64,000 nucleotides of DNA from Callipepla californica brunnescens (taxonomy: Eukaryota; Chordata; Aves; Galliformes; Odontophoridae): positions 434,001 to 498,000 of the forward strand of contig JALIRH010000140.1 in assembly GCA_023055505.1 (NCBI GenBank). The letters are read 5' to 3'. Below, piece after piece: positions 12,476 through 23,890 of the stretch. Every line of letters starts with the position of its first letter. The first letter of the stretch is position 1. The notes beneath the pieces are model-generated. The model did no database searches, was not told where the DNA came from, and was given only the letters and a program-made list of their open reading frames with translations. Both the position numbers and the translations under genes were made by a program.

Positions 12476-13312
12476 TAGCCACTGTTATTATTAGAGACTC
12501 TTTACAGAGAGGCACTGAAGCACCCATCTGCCACCTGGATAATATCTCTGGAGAGGTTTGCTGCCTGCCAGGGGCTCACATCTGGGACATCAAGAAGAAA
12601 ATATCAGATATGATAAAGCTGGATAACTACTATTCCCTCCTGGCCTTTCAATCTGGGTCGCATAAGGCTGCAACCAGGAAATTAAAAATATCAAAAAAGA
12701 CTTTATGCCCATTGGGAAGACACTGAAGATATTCAGAACACAGGCAGCATTCTTCTCAGTTCTCCTCAGACAGAAGGAGGAGAACAGATCCATTGAATGA
12801 TTGGCTGTGTGAGTGATGACATGCTGAAGTCTATGGGTTCTACAATCTAGGATGCACTTTTGACAAACTAGCAACACTGACATGAGACGAGATGCAACTG
12901 ACCAGGAAGGGCAAGAATATACTATGATCTTATTGCTATCACAGAAACATGGTGTGATGATTTTCATAACTGGAATACTGAAGGCTATAAGCTTTTCAGA
13001 AGGGATAGGCAAGGTAAGAAGGGTGGGATAGTTGATCTCTATGTTAAAAAGTGGATAGATTTTGAGGAACTCCTGAGAAACAGTCAAGAACAGGTGGAGA
13101 GCCTGTAGATTAGGGATGGGACCAATACAGGACACTGCAAGTGATATGAGACTCCTGAAGTCTATTGATGATTACTTCCAGGTTAAGATATTGGACAGAT
13201 CAACCAGAGGGGAAGTGTTGTTGGACCTGGTGCTCATCAATGTGGAGATTGTTAAAGACATTAAGATTGGAGGCAGCCTGGGCTGCAATGACTGTACCCT
13301 AGTTGAGTTTGT
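12476..13312 (+). mobile_element. CR1 LINE 5'-half fragment: ORF1 esterase-like part plus endonuclease
   Basis: Most CR1 copies in bird genomes keep only the 3' end; this one carries upstream sequence. From about 12480 the plus strand reads VIIRDSLQRGTEAPIC, then EVCCLPGAHIWDI and later a LNDWL block. I recognise this as the SGNH esterase-like C-terminal part of CR1 ORF1, here with the GDS motif changed to RDS. From about 12930 it reads ITETWCDD..NW and EGYKLFRRDRQGKKGG, the start of the ORF2 APE-type endonuclease, and from about 13187 ILDRSTRGEVLLDLVL and IGGSLGC, the later endonuclease. Stops and frameshifts make it a dead copy, and about 150 bp of endonuclease sequence is missing at 13135/13136. 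The reverse transcriptase and 3' end are absent. Family assignment rests on remembered motif similarity. Confidence 0.88.
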
Positions 13313-13522
13313 GACTTCAGGAGTCTCATATCACTTGCAGCTCGCTGTGTTGTTTTCCCATCAATTATCTGGATGGTTGAAATCTCTCAAGAGATTTAGA
13401 CTGTGAGAGCACAACACTTCTTGCAGCTGGAGCAAGACCTCATCAACAGGCTCCCTTTGATCAGGTAGCCTGTACTAGCCTATAACCACCAGGTGTCCTG
13501 TATTGGTCCCATCCCTAATCTA
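13313..13522 (-). mobile_element. Inverted CR1 endonuclease segment
   Basis: The reverse complement of this stretch is the same CR1 endonuclease region as 13106-13162. Bases 13313-13340 match 13135-13162 and 13493-13522 match 13106-13135, both perfectly by eye. The 152 bp between the two blocks (13341-13492) is absent from the plus-strand arm. Read on the minus strand, those 152 bp give LPDQREPVDEVLLQLQEV and a RDFNHPDN block, the expected endonuclease segment at this point, so the right arm is the complete version and the left arm is the deleted one. Confidence 0.85.
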
Positions 13523-16002
13523 AACCCATTCTCCTGACCTCTGAGCTTTTAATAAAAGGAAACAAGTCAACAAGATTTGGAGCATGGATGTAAACAGGAA
13601 ATCATAATGCAACATTGCATCTCACCCTTATTACCGGGGCTAATAGCTGATTTTTTTCCTCTCTGAGTCATAATTAGAGAAATGAGTGCTGACTGCTTCT
13701 CACTCCCATAAAGCACTTACAGATTGATTAGAAAAAAAGTAAATTAATACATTATTATTTTTAATATATGCTGTGTATATATTAAATATTTAAAATGTGA
13801 CTTCTGAAATATGGCTGGGACCAATGTCCACTGCAATAACAAGTTGCACATTATCTTCCATGACAGATAGACTAATAGTTCTTATTATCATATTTAGCAA
13901 AACTGAATATAGTCTGAGAACATGTTCCTGTTTAAGTACAGATCAGTCTGTTTACTGTATCACACTACTGAGATACATTCTATTCTCTGTAGACATCAAA
14001 AGTGTGTGGGAAACTCATCTAGCAACACTGTATTTAGAGATTTCAAATATTTCCAGTCTGCCTCAACATGAAGCCAATTTTTTTCTTGCATTCTGTAGAG
14101 AAATAAGAGGAAAACTCAGAATAACCCAATCTAGTGGTGAGGCAAGGAAATCTGATGTTACATCTGTGTAGCCCATGTGAGCTGTTGGACAAAACGTTTC
14201 TGAGCAATTGTATTTTGGAGTTGACAAAACTTTTATTTATAGAAATCTTCCATTTTGCTATGACTTTTCTAACACATTCCCCTCTGTTCTTCTAAAATGC
14301 TTTCTACCATCCCTACCAAGATTGCTAGTGTTAGAACAAGAATTTTCTAGAGATTCAATGGAGAATCAGCTCATTCAATCTGCTTAAGTCTGCTGGCACT
14401 GTTCACAAAAGAAACCAATGACAGACACAGTTCCCTGTCACAGTCAAAATTTTTGAAAGGTCCTATCACAGAAAATCAGTGTTTGCAAAAATATTGTAGT
14501 ACCATTCTATTACACCATTTCTTCGCTTTCTTGGGTTTTCTAAGTATTTTAAATACCAAAGTCAACATAACTTTAATGATCAAACAAATCTCTTTCTTTT
14601 CTTACTGTAGTTAGACAACATACCTAATTTAACTAGTTACACTTAATTAGATTGTATGGGAAGAGACTCAAACTAAGTACACATGGAAAGGAGAAATAAA
14701 TTTTATAGATACATATTAAATAAAAAATAATTTAAAGAATTTGCAGCTAGTGCTATGCAACTTTGGCTTGATATACCAGTTTTTAAACACAATTTAATAA
14801 AGCAACAAATTGCCTGTCATGACATCCCTTTGGATTAGCATAGCAGTTTGGTAACTGCTTTCTTGTTCACTTGAGTTGAAGATACCACCTAATGTCAGTA
14901 TTCTCAACAATCCAGTATGGGAGAACTCAGTCCAAACTCCTACATACCTGCCTTTTGAAGGAAACACATAGCCACCAATCAGAATATTCACAGATGATTT
15001 TTTTTCTTTAATTGTTGCCTATAGACAGCTAATTATACTAACTTCTATGACAGTAAATGAGATTCATGCCTACTACATGATTAGGCAAGAGACAAAGAGC
15101 ATGCATTCTTCCTGGAGTAAAGAAAAGTCAGGAGAAAGGCCACAGAAAACTGGGTATTAGGGATTATTCATTTGGTTTTCTAATAATTCATAATTTTGTG
15201 TGTAACAGAACTGAATTAAACAGCACTGCATTCTAAAATAAATTCCATAAATAAGCTAAGGAACTGTACAAATCCCTTATGCCTTTTTTGTTTTGTTTGG
15301 TTTTGAAGCAGGAAATAATCTAGCTTAGAAAACATTTTTAGAACTGATAAAAAGAGGCAGTCATAGAGCTCCTGGTATTCTCAGTCTAGCTTACACTATG
15401 TAATCCTGCTGATGAAGGGAAAGCAATACCACAAATGTTCAAACACCCTATAGCCCAGCACCTGCATTTGTCAGCTGCTCATCATTCTCCACGTATTTTT
15501 ACAGCAGGTGACTGCTCCTCAGTAAGGCAAAATCATGTTGAAATTCAACAACTGGAGTCCTAACAGCAGGAGGATGTGGCATCCAAACAACCTATTAAAT
15601 GCACACAGATGTTTCAACAGCTTCAGCTAAGGTATATCTTCCCTGTAGCATTAAGCACATTAGCAAGGTTATGCTGTGAGGTCCAACCCTCATTCACATA
15701 TTAAAATCCTCTAGCCTATTTTCTGAGTCAGTTTCAGTCTAAATTTGTTAATTTAACACAGGGCATAGCCAAATCTCCACGTGAGACTTTTTCTCAAGAA
15801 GTGGAACCTGTCTGATTTGCAGCACAAAGGTAAGTTGAAGCCACTTGAATAGATGCTGCTCTTGCAACAGGAAAACAAACCAAACCAAAATGGGAGCTTT
15901 CCTATTTATTACAACAGTACTCCAAAGATCTTTGATGGGCCATGGCTCAGGCAAAAATAGCACAGCTAAGAATAGAATAGTATTGTGTCGAGTCTGAGCT
16001 AT
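13523..16002. other. Non-genic block
   Basis: AT-rich sequence with no recognisable gene, RNA or mobile element. The 124-codon plus frame at 13797-14171 shows no known protein similarity. Confidence 0.6.
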
Positions 16003-16464
16003 GCGGTACAAAAAAGACAGGGATCTCCTCGAAAGAGTCCAATGGAGGGCTACAAAGATGATAAAGGGCCTGGAGCATCTCTCTTATGAGGAAAGGCTGA
16101 GAGACCTGGGTCTGTTCAGCCTTGAGAAAAGAAGACTCAAAGGGGATCTGATCCACATCCATAAATATCTAAGGTGTGGGAGGCAAAAAGCCAAGGCTGG
16201 ACTCTTCTCAGCAGTGTGTGGTGATAGGATGAGGAGAAATGGTCACAAACTGAAGCATAGGAAGTTCTGCACAAATGTGTGTGGGAACTTCTTCATAGTG
16301 CAGTGACGGAGCACTCACACAGGCTGCACAGAGAGGTGGTGGAGTCTCCTCTGGAGACATTCAGTACCCACCTGGACACCTACCTGTGCAACCTGGGCTA
16401 GGGAGCTGCTTTGGCAGGGGGTTGGACTCGATGTTTCAACCCCTACAGTTCTGTGACTCTATGA
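16003..16464 (+). mobile_element. CR1 LINE 3' end (younger-looking copy A)
   Basis: A 5'-truncated CR1. The plus strand reads RDLLERVQWRATKMIKGLEH, YEERLRDLGLFSLEKRRL, then LKHRKFCTNVCGNFF, the C-terminal part of ORF2 downstream of the RT palm. The frame from 16001 to 16306 is still largely open. Typical CR1 3' UTR sequence follows, ending in CTGTGACTCTATGA. It differs from the copy at 29541-29945 by roughly 15 changes over about 390 aligned bases by my count, so both belong to the same, relatively young subfamily. Confidence 0.96.
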
Positions 16465-16615
16465 AAACAGGGCTCAGTCTGTCTGGCCATAACAAACCAT
16501 ACTGAGAACTGATAGGTACCAGGATTTTCTGAGAATTAAATCATTTCCTTTTCTTTTGGTATGTGCTCTTCAAAATATGAGTAAATCTGAGTGAGCATAA
16601 CAGTTAATGGCCAGG

Positions 16616-16620
<5 letters not shown>

Positions 16621-16646
<26 letters not shown>
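16621..16646. repeat. Poly-T run (26 T)
   Basis: An uninterrupted homopolymer, about 155 bp beyond the end of the CR1 copy and not part of it. Confidence 0.9.
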
Positions 16647-17214
16647 CCATAACTTGATCCTAAGATTACAGAGGGAATATTACAGAGGGAACTGGACTGT
16701 GGAGGGGACCAACCTGTCATAGTGCATCACAAAAAACACGTTGGATGAGAAAAAACACTCCAACCCCTAAAGCTCATCACTTGCCTCTATTACTAAACTT
16801 AACAGAATGTCTTTCCAAACACATTTCAATCACTGTTTAAAAACTGAGAAATAGAAGTCAGATTTCTGACATACAAGTTGAACAAATAATTTCAAATCAC
16901 CAGATAACTTATTTTTAGAAGAAAACTGTTCTGTTACCTGATTTCCATACCTCTCATTGCAATAACTAGGTTTTCAATAAATGTTGCTACATGAGCTCTA
17001 TTGGTGTCTGTGCTACTTTCATGTTACCCAGATTCTCTTTCATATTCTTCAAATATTCTTCAAATAGATTAGGGCTAAAGCATACTCCAAGCTTTTAGCA
17101 ACGACCCAGTATTGCTCACTATTTGCAGGATGTGCTTTGCAAGAAGAGTCACTCTCAACATTGAGGTCATAATCACTGCTCTTTTCTTTAGCTGCCTTCT
17201 TTTCTCTCAGGGTT

Positions 17215-17450
17215 GCAGGCTGCATTGATTATACACTGATAGCTCTTAAATCACTGCTAATGGCAAGCGTATTTTTAGCAATTGGAATAAAATTCACAAC
17301 AGGAAAGTGCAGGTGGTTGTGAAATTCTGTTTGAACAATTTCTCTGCCAAATTTCCTAGGCCTGAGGCTAATTTTAACATATGCATGATAGGTTTGAGCC
17401 TTCTGGAAAAGAAAACGCGTGGAGGGAAATTGCAATAATTTTAAACATTT
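17215..17450. promoter_or_regulatory. Candidate conserved noncoding element
   Basis: A repeat-free block of moderate GC with retained CpGs (near 17268 and 17416-17419) and dense motif-like words: CTAATGGC, AGCAATTGG, CAGGTGG (E-box-like), AACAATTTC, GCTAATTTTAA and ATATGCATGA. A minus-strand open frame of 81 codons crosses it but has no recognisable similarity. Regulatory function is inferred only from composition. Confidence 0.25.
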
Positions 17451-18000
17451 TTTTCCAGTGTTATCAAATAACAAGATTGTTAAAAATACACAACATTAAT
17501 ATGCTATACATTTTTTTTTTTCAATGACAGTTTTTACTTTGAAACTATAGGAAATATCATATATGAAAGGAGGGGTGATGAACTCAAACATCTGATTCCT
17601 ACATGGAGATAAGATGCAAATGAGCTGATACAAGAAGATTAGGAATTATAAAACATACTCTAAATAGACTCTCTCTATTCTCTCCAGATACAAATGAGTG
17701 TCAATTCCACCAAGCTGAACCCGAATACTCCGGATTTACATAACATCTAAATCTTTTGTTTGTTTGAGAGCCAAATTCTGCAACTTAAAAGAACTGCTTG
17801 ACTAATACAAATAACAAGAAACAAACCATACCCAAATGAATGAAGGCCGGACCTCTACTTCTTCAATTCCAGGGATGTATCATGGTTCATCAGTGTGTAG
17901 TGCATAGGATGTATTTAAATTTACGGTGACAGAATAACAAAAACATTGTCTAGTCTGCACTGCTGCCTCAAAATGAGAGGACAGATATGCCCCTCCAGTT

Positions 18001-18062
18001 TCACAGAAACACTAAAGTTAGAAAAGAACTGTAAGATCATCCAGTCCAATTGTTCACCCATC
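18001..18062 (-). mobile_element. Degenerate CR1 3' end remnant
   Basis: TCACAGAAACACTAAAGTTA, then GATCATCCAGTCCAATTGTT and CACCCATCAC. This is the reverse complement of a CR1 3' terminus with many substitutions. Confidence 0.7.
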
Positions 18063-21000
18063 ACAGAACTTGTCTTTACAAGTTTTCATTTACAATTACA
18101 TTTAAAAAAGGTTGTAATTATTTTAATACGACCCCACTGTTACTGTTCATAATTTGTTTATGAAAAGATAATGAATATCAGAAATTAAAAAATAAACAAA
18201 ACATGTTTGAGAATTCTTCTCTGTTCTCAGTAAGTACCAATTTCAATTTCTATCTACTTCAGAAGAATTAAAACGGTTGGAACTGATGACTTCTCAGGTT
18301 TACTGCATCTCCGTGCAGACAAATGCTATCATTTGCACTGCATTTAACATGAAGAAAATAAAAAGAAGAAAGTGAAATTTTCTCATTATTTTCTTGAATT
18401 TACAATATTGCTATTATAAACTAACAATAAAGATTTATTATTTTGCATTTAGATTATTAAAAAGATAATAAACTACTCAGTGATGTGGTGACCATTTTAA
18501 AGTCACCTTAGTTTTTGGGAGGGGCTCTGGTTGTTTCTTGGACTTTGTAGTATGAAAACATTTTTTTCTATTAACACTTATCCCCTGATTTTTAACTCAA
18601 TATCTCACAACTGTAAAATCCTCAGAGAAATTTTTATTGTGTTAGTACACTCATTTTTCATGTTGCTATGATATTTTATTTGATCTTTTTTCTCTTAGAG
18701 GTCACATCACTCTTGAAATCCACAAACTCCGGTCGATTTGATTTTTAAAATCAATATGGTTTTGTCATGCCTTATAATAATCTGTGACCATGTGACAAAA
18801 AATTTATACGGTGTCTTAAAGAGGTTATGATGACCTGAATTTCCCTTTTTTTCCCTGTATTTATTAAATCATCAAGACAAAGTTGTCAGCTTCAGGCTTA
18901 ACTCAGTTTTAACAGGCACACAGTTTGTTTCAGTGACAAGCAAGAGAGGATATCCTTTGTGAATGAGATTTAGCTGATCCAAACAGTTTAAAAGAAGAAA
19001 ATTATCCTTTTTATTACTAACCTTCAAAGAGGTAAAATTCCACAGCCAGATATGGTAAAAGCGATGCTTCGTAACTCAAGCTCAAATATGTACAGTAAAT
19101 ACTTCTACAAGTAAATTGCACATTTGAATTATTTCAATGCATGTAAATCCCCTAACATCTCTTAACACCAAGTATACTAGTAATAGAACTTACAGTATGG
19201 CTGCAGTGAGCAACAATGAAAAGTTTCCAAACCTTGTGATTTACATTTCTGGCCTAACAATGGCACCATTGCCTCAACAATTACATTGTCATTCCTCTTT
19301 CACTCCGTTCTGTAACAAAGGTTAAATTACATTCACAAATTTGAGGTTTGTTATAACTGATTAGGTAAGATACTGATTTTTCTCAGCTCTTAGTAGATTT
19401 CTCTTAGATTCCTCTTAGTATAGATTGTCATCACTTAAACATGGAGTCTGCAAAAAGTTGCGCTTATGTTTAGTATAAAATAAGTAAGTAATTGATTTAT
19501 ATCTCAAGATTCTCTTCTTTAAGTTGTTGCATTAAGTAAATTCTCACAGTGATGGTGGGGTTGTTAGCAATAAGATAGCTCTTAATGTCTGTATGTTGAG
19601 GGATTAGAACCTATTCCATATTTCTCTTTATTGCTACTTTCTACTAGGGAATACAGTTATGAATAGCTCCTGGTTTTGATGAAACTGCAGCTGCTTCTCC
19701 TCAGCCCTTTATTTACTGATGTAATTATCTAAAATTATAAGAAGATACCACAGCCTCACAGTAAACTCAAAATATTAGCATTTTTAAGTGTCTACTGAAA
19801 CAGCATCAAAGGTTGTCAGAGGTTTCAAATATGGCCTGCTAAAGTAATAGTCCTATCAAAAGCTGTTCCCAGGTGACAGCCTTTTTAATAACTATTTATT
19901 TTACGCTGTCCTCTAAAAACACCAAATTAAAATATCTATTAGAAGTGCAATAAATAGAAAAGTTTCCAAACATTACGACTTTCATTTTTTAATTTCATTA
20001 AGGGTCAGTTGTACTGCAGGCTTCTTTAGCAATCTGTGTAAAATTATCACAGGAATCTCCAGCTATTTCCTCCAATCTAGAAGTGTTTTCCACGCTTTGT
20101 ATGAGGAATGCAAGTCTACAGAATGTTTTTACTGGATTTTGACTGTTTTCTCCATGAATCTGAACTGAATAAATGATGGAATTTTTATTTTATCTTCAGT
20201 GCTGGTGTATATTTGGATCAGAAAAATTAGAAGAGCCAAAGAACACTGCTCGAGGATTATTTACATATACTTAAATCACATTTTCATTACCTAGATACAC
20301 TAACTGATCTTTCTTCAAATTCACTAAACACAAACACACCAACTTTATACAGACATGAAACAACTGCATTAACTAGGAACAAGGAAGGCAGAGACATCCA
20401 TGAATCTTTCATATTTCTGCCTTTGAAATCCTGCTTCCTGAAATAATGTTTTAAAAACAGATAAGCTATACCAAACAATACTTACTATAAAAGTACTAAG
20501 AGTATGCTGCACTTTTGTGTTTTCTGCTACAAGGTTTTGTTTTTGTTTTTTTTTGTTTTTACTGATAGATAACACCACTAATTCTGCAATATCTTCTTTA
20601 AAAAAATTAGAATATACATAATTGGAAACTGTAAGTTACCAGAGAGAAGTTATCTTTGCACTGTTGTATTTGGAATTACCATTTCTTGAGAATTTCATCC
20701 AGTGAACAAAATGAGCAGTCTATTAAAACATCTTCATGGAAGTAAGTAGGCCATGATAATGACAGACTACTAATATCTACTAAGCTTTTTAGCATGTCAA
20801 ATTCAGGTTGCAGGATGGAATTTTTTAAGAACAAGACAGATTAATTCTTAAGGAAGTCACTGCACACAATTCACACATCCACTGTTGATTTTTTTTTTTT
20901 TTTTGCTTGAACACAAGCACTCAAAAAAACCAGTGTAATCTATATATCTTATTACTCTTAATAGATCCTATTGTAAAGTTAAAACCATTTTGTACCTAAC

Positions 21001-23734
21001 ATCTACAATTAATTATGTACCCCATCATCCTATGAATGATAAAAATAAAAACAAGTATAAATTATACTGGTATCTTCACTACTATCTCCAACTAGATCAT
21101 TGTTACACAAGTTACAACCTACAATCAAAACCCAAAATATTTTTTCCCAAATAATATACTACTAAATTTAATTTGCCTATGAATTACATTAGATACTTCT
21201 CTGTCATAGACAAGATCGCTAAGAAGGTATGGATTACTAACTAGTAACTGTTCTCAGTTTAGTTCTGATATGATGTTTCTATGAAACAATGTATGGGCTA
21301 TTTTTTTGACTATAAAACCACTTATGATACACCACCATTCAATAAAAAGATTAGAGGTTATTTTCTATCTACACTCACTGTTCAGGAAGCACCAATAGTT
21401 ACATTAAAACTTGCTTTATGCTTGAATTTGTATATGTTGTAGAAATAACCAGTTAGTATTTGTGCCATTTCTTCCATGGGGAAAAAGTACATATTTTCAA
21501 AACTCACTTGATAAGCAGAGTTTGATGTTGGCTGTATTTAGACAACATAACACATAAAAATTGATGAAGTGGTAATGTGAATATAGTACTGACTTTCTTA
21601 GAGGTAGGAATTTCACCAACAGTGGCATGGGGTCCCAATCTTGATACTAAGAGGCAGAGTTTGCCATAGAAAAGAGGTGATAAATCCATGGGCCACTGGA
21701 ATTGCAATTCAGATAATAATGTTCCAGTGAGCTATTAACAGTGAGCTATTCCCTTTTTGATTTAAGCTGTTGACAAACAATTCAGAGCCACTGACATTCA
21801 TTTAATTGTGAGGAAAAAGTGAATCCCGAATCAGGTATCAATGATTCAGGTCTATTCATTTATAAGATAACAAAAGGATAATCTGAATAAACAAGACATT
21901 TTTCTTTTTATCACCTCAAGAAAGAATTGGTTTGGGTTTGTTCCTTTTTTCTTTGCCATATAGCTTCCTTCCACATCCCCTGGCTGCCACTCTTCTCATC
22001 TCTTCTCGTCCAACACAGAGAACATACAAGTGCCCAGCACATTCAACAAAAATGTATGTACTTCAGATCCTAATCTGCCTTTCATTTGCCTTTGCATACA
22101 GTAAAACCTTGTTGATTTAACCAAGTTTAATCCAATCTGTGAATTATTGTACTGTGTAAAAGAAAAGGCTAACCTGTTTCACTACACTACTGCCTTCTTT
22201 AATGGGTGTAAATGAGAACCAAGTCCTTTACCAACTTGTAAGTCATTTTAAATTGTTCCCTATCATAAATGAGCATGGAGAGCACTTTTGGAATGTAGGA
22301 CAAAGCACTCCACTTTTCTGACCTTGCAATATAATATACAAGGTAAAATTCTATCTTTAGCTTTGAAAGATTTTCTTGGAAGTGTCTGATATAATTGTCT
22401 GATATATTTTAAGTTTCTGATTCTACCTTTATTGCTAGTATTCTCTTCTGGCATATTATGATATAGTTCTGTTTAAATTGGAATTACTTTTAATCGTATC
22501 TCTCAGATTTGACTAAGCTCTCTTAAAAAAAATCTGTATCAGATATTACTTGTTTGATATAGCTCAGATATCAAAGATCTACTTTTTCATTACTTGTCGA
22601 ATATTTGCATCTTAATTTAAAAATATGGCACTGCGCATCCTCTATTAATCTCAGCATTACAGAAACATTAATTTAATAATTGAATACAACATCAATATGA
22701 TTGTATTATTTTTTTCTTAACTATCACTTATCACAGAGCATACTATTTAATCAATTTAATCATATTTATAACAGTATAAATACATCATTATTAAAACTAT
22801 GAATTTTGTGATTTGTAGAATGCACTATACCTTTTTTGCATATTTTTAATAATATGAGATAATACTGATTCTCTCAGTCATTCAAAATGAAAAAAAAAAC
22901 CATATACCTTTTCTATACTCCTATGCTCACATTCATCCCACCAGTGTCATTATTTTTTTTTTTTCTGATGTACTGTGTTTTGCAAATCAGAGTTAAAACG
23001 CACAGTCACTTAAAAATATCTGGGCTGAATCGTCTGAATACAGCTTTAAATGCTGGTGAAAATTTTTTCATGAGGGAAAAGCCCATTCTGAAAATACTAC
23101 CTGGCACTTCCATTTGGCAATTGAGACAGAGCTGCCATGAGGGAGCAGTATATAAAACAGCATAGTTTGTACATGGGTTTAGTCTGAGCAATCTGCACAC
23201 ACTGAGGCTTTTGAGGCTTGTACTAAACGGCCCCATTTCACAGGGGATCCACAACCACCGTTAGCCCATACCTTGCAACAGTGCTCATTTAAAAACTAAA
23301 TCACTAAGTCACCGAATAAGGGATTTTAGAAGGGCTTAAGCACTGTGGCTCTCAAAACACAGAAGTTAATGGTGTTAGAAATTCTAAAATAATTTTATTT
23401 CTCTAAATAAAGCAAAATTTTGGCATTTGTTTGACATTATTTCCTATGTAAGATACAGTAAGAATTTATTTTCAAAGTAATGATGAAGAATTAAGAATAG
23501 TTAATTAAGTAGTTACTACTAATAAAAAAACAAGCGATCTCAATAGACTTTTTTCAAGTGTGTTCTTAATTCACAAGGTTTCTAACATGAATTCATGTAA
23601 AATTAGTTACCACCTTTTTTTCAGAAATCTAAAAATATGAAAACTTCTCCACAGGCTTTTAAGAACAACACTGTTCTTTTCATGTCTTCGTTTTTAAAAT
23701 GTTACTTTTCAAAGAAGTATATTCATTTTCAGGG
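18063..23734. other. Non-genic block
   Basis: About 5.7 kb of AT-rich sequence without a recognisable gene or mobile element. Short T runs occur near 20535-20562 and 20888-20904. A possible regulatory block lies at about 22980-23270. All open frames are short (under 95 codons) and unrecognised. Confidence 0.6.
22980..23270. promoter_or_regulatory. Candidate conserved noncoding element with a TATA-like word
   Basis: A repeat-free block with an octamer-like TTTGCAAAT (about 22979-22987), retained CpGs near 23000 and 23030, and AGTATATAAAACAGC at about 23147-23161, which would fit a plus-strand TATA box. No convincing exon or initiator follows, so a promoter is possible but unproven. Confidence 0.22.
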
Positions 23735-23890
23735 TTCACAGAATAATAAAATGGCCTGAGTTGAACAGGACCTTGAAGATCAAGATTCAAGAGGAGTTCC
23801 AGGCATCCACAGCCTCTGTGGGCAAGCTGTTCCACCAGTGCCTCATCACACTGAGAAAAAAAAATCCTTCTAACAAGTTTAAAGGTTAAA
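23735..23890 (-). mobile_element. CR1 3' end fragment, minus strand
   Basis: TTCACAGAATAATAAAATGG, then GAACAGGACCTTGAAGATC, CCACAGCCTCTGTGGGCAAG, CTGTTCCACCAGTGCCTCA and a TCCTTCTAACAAG block, in the order seen on the complement of CR1 3' ends. The copy is moderately diverged. Confidence 0.88.

Larger units (their letters stand above)
16465..18000. other. Non-genic block
   Basis: Contains a T26 run at 16621-16646 and a possible conserved noncoding element at about 17215-17450. Nothing else is recognised. Confidence 0.6.

Noticed and set aside
12590..13135. 181-codon minus frame, the longest open frame in the window
   Set aside because: It is antisense to the CR1 ORF1/endonuclease segment on the plus strand, which explains both its length and composition.
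13797..14171. 124-codon plus frame
   Set aside because: No similarity recognised, AT-rich codon use like the flanks, and no splice or promoter context.
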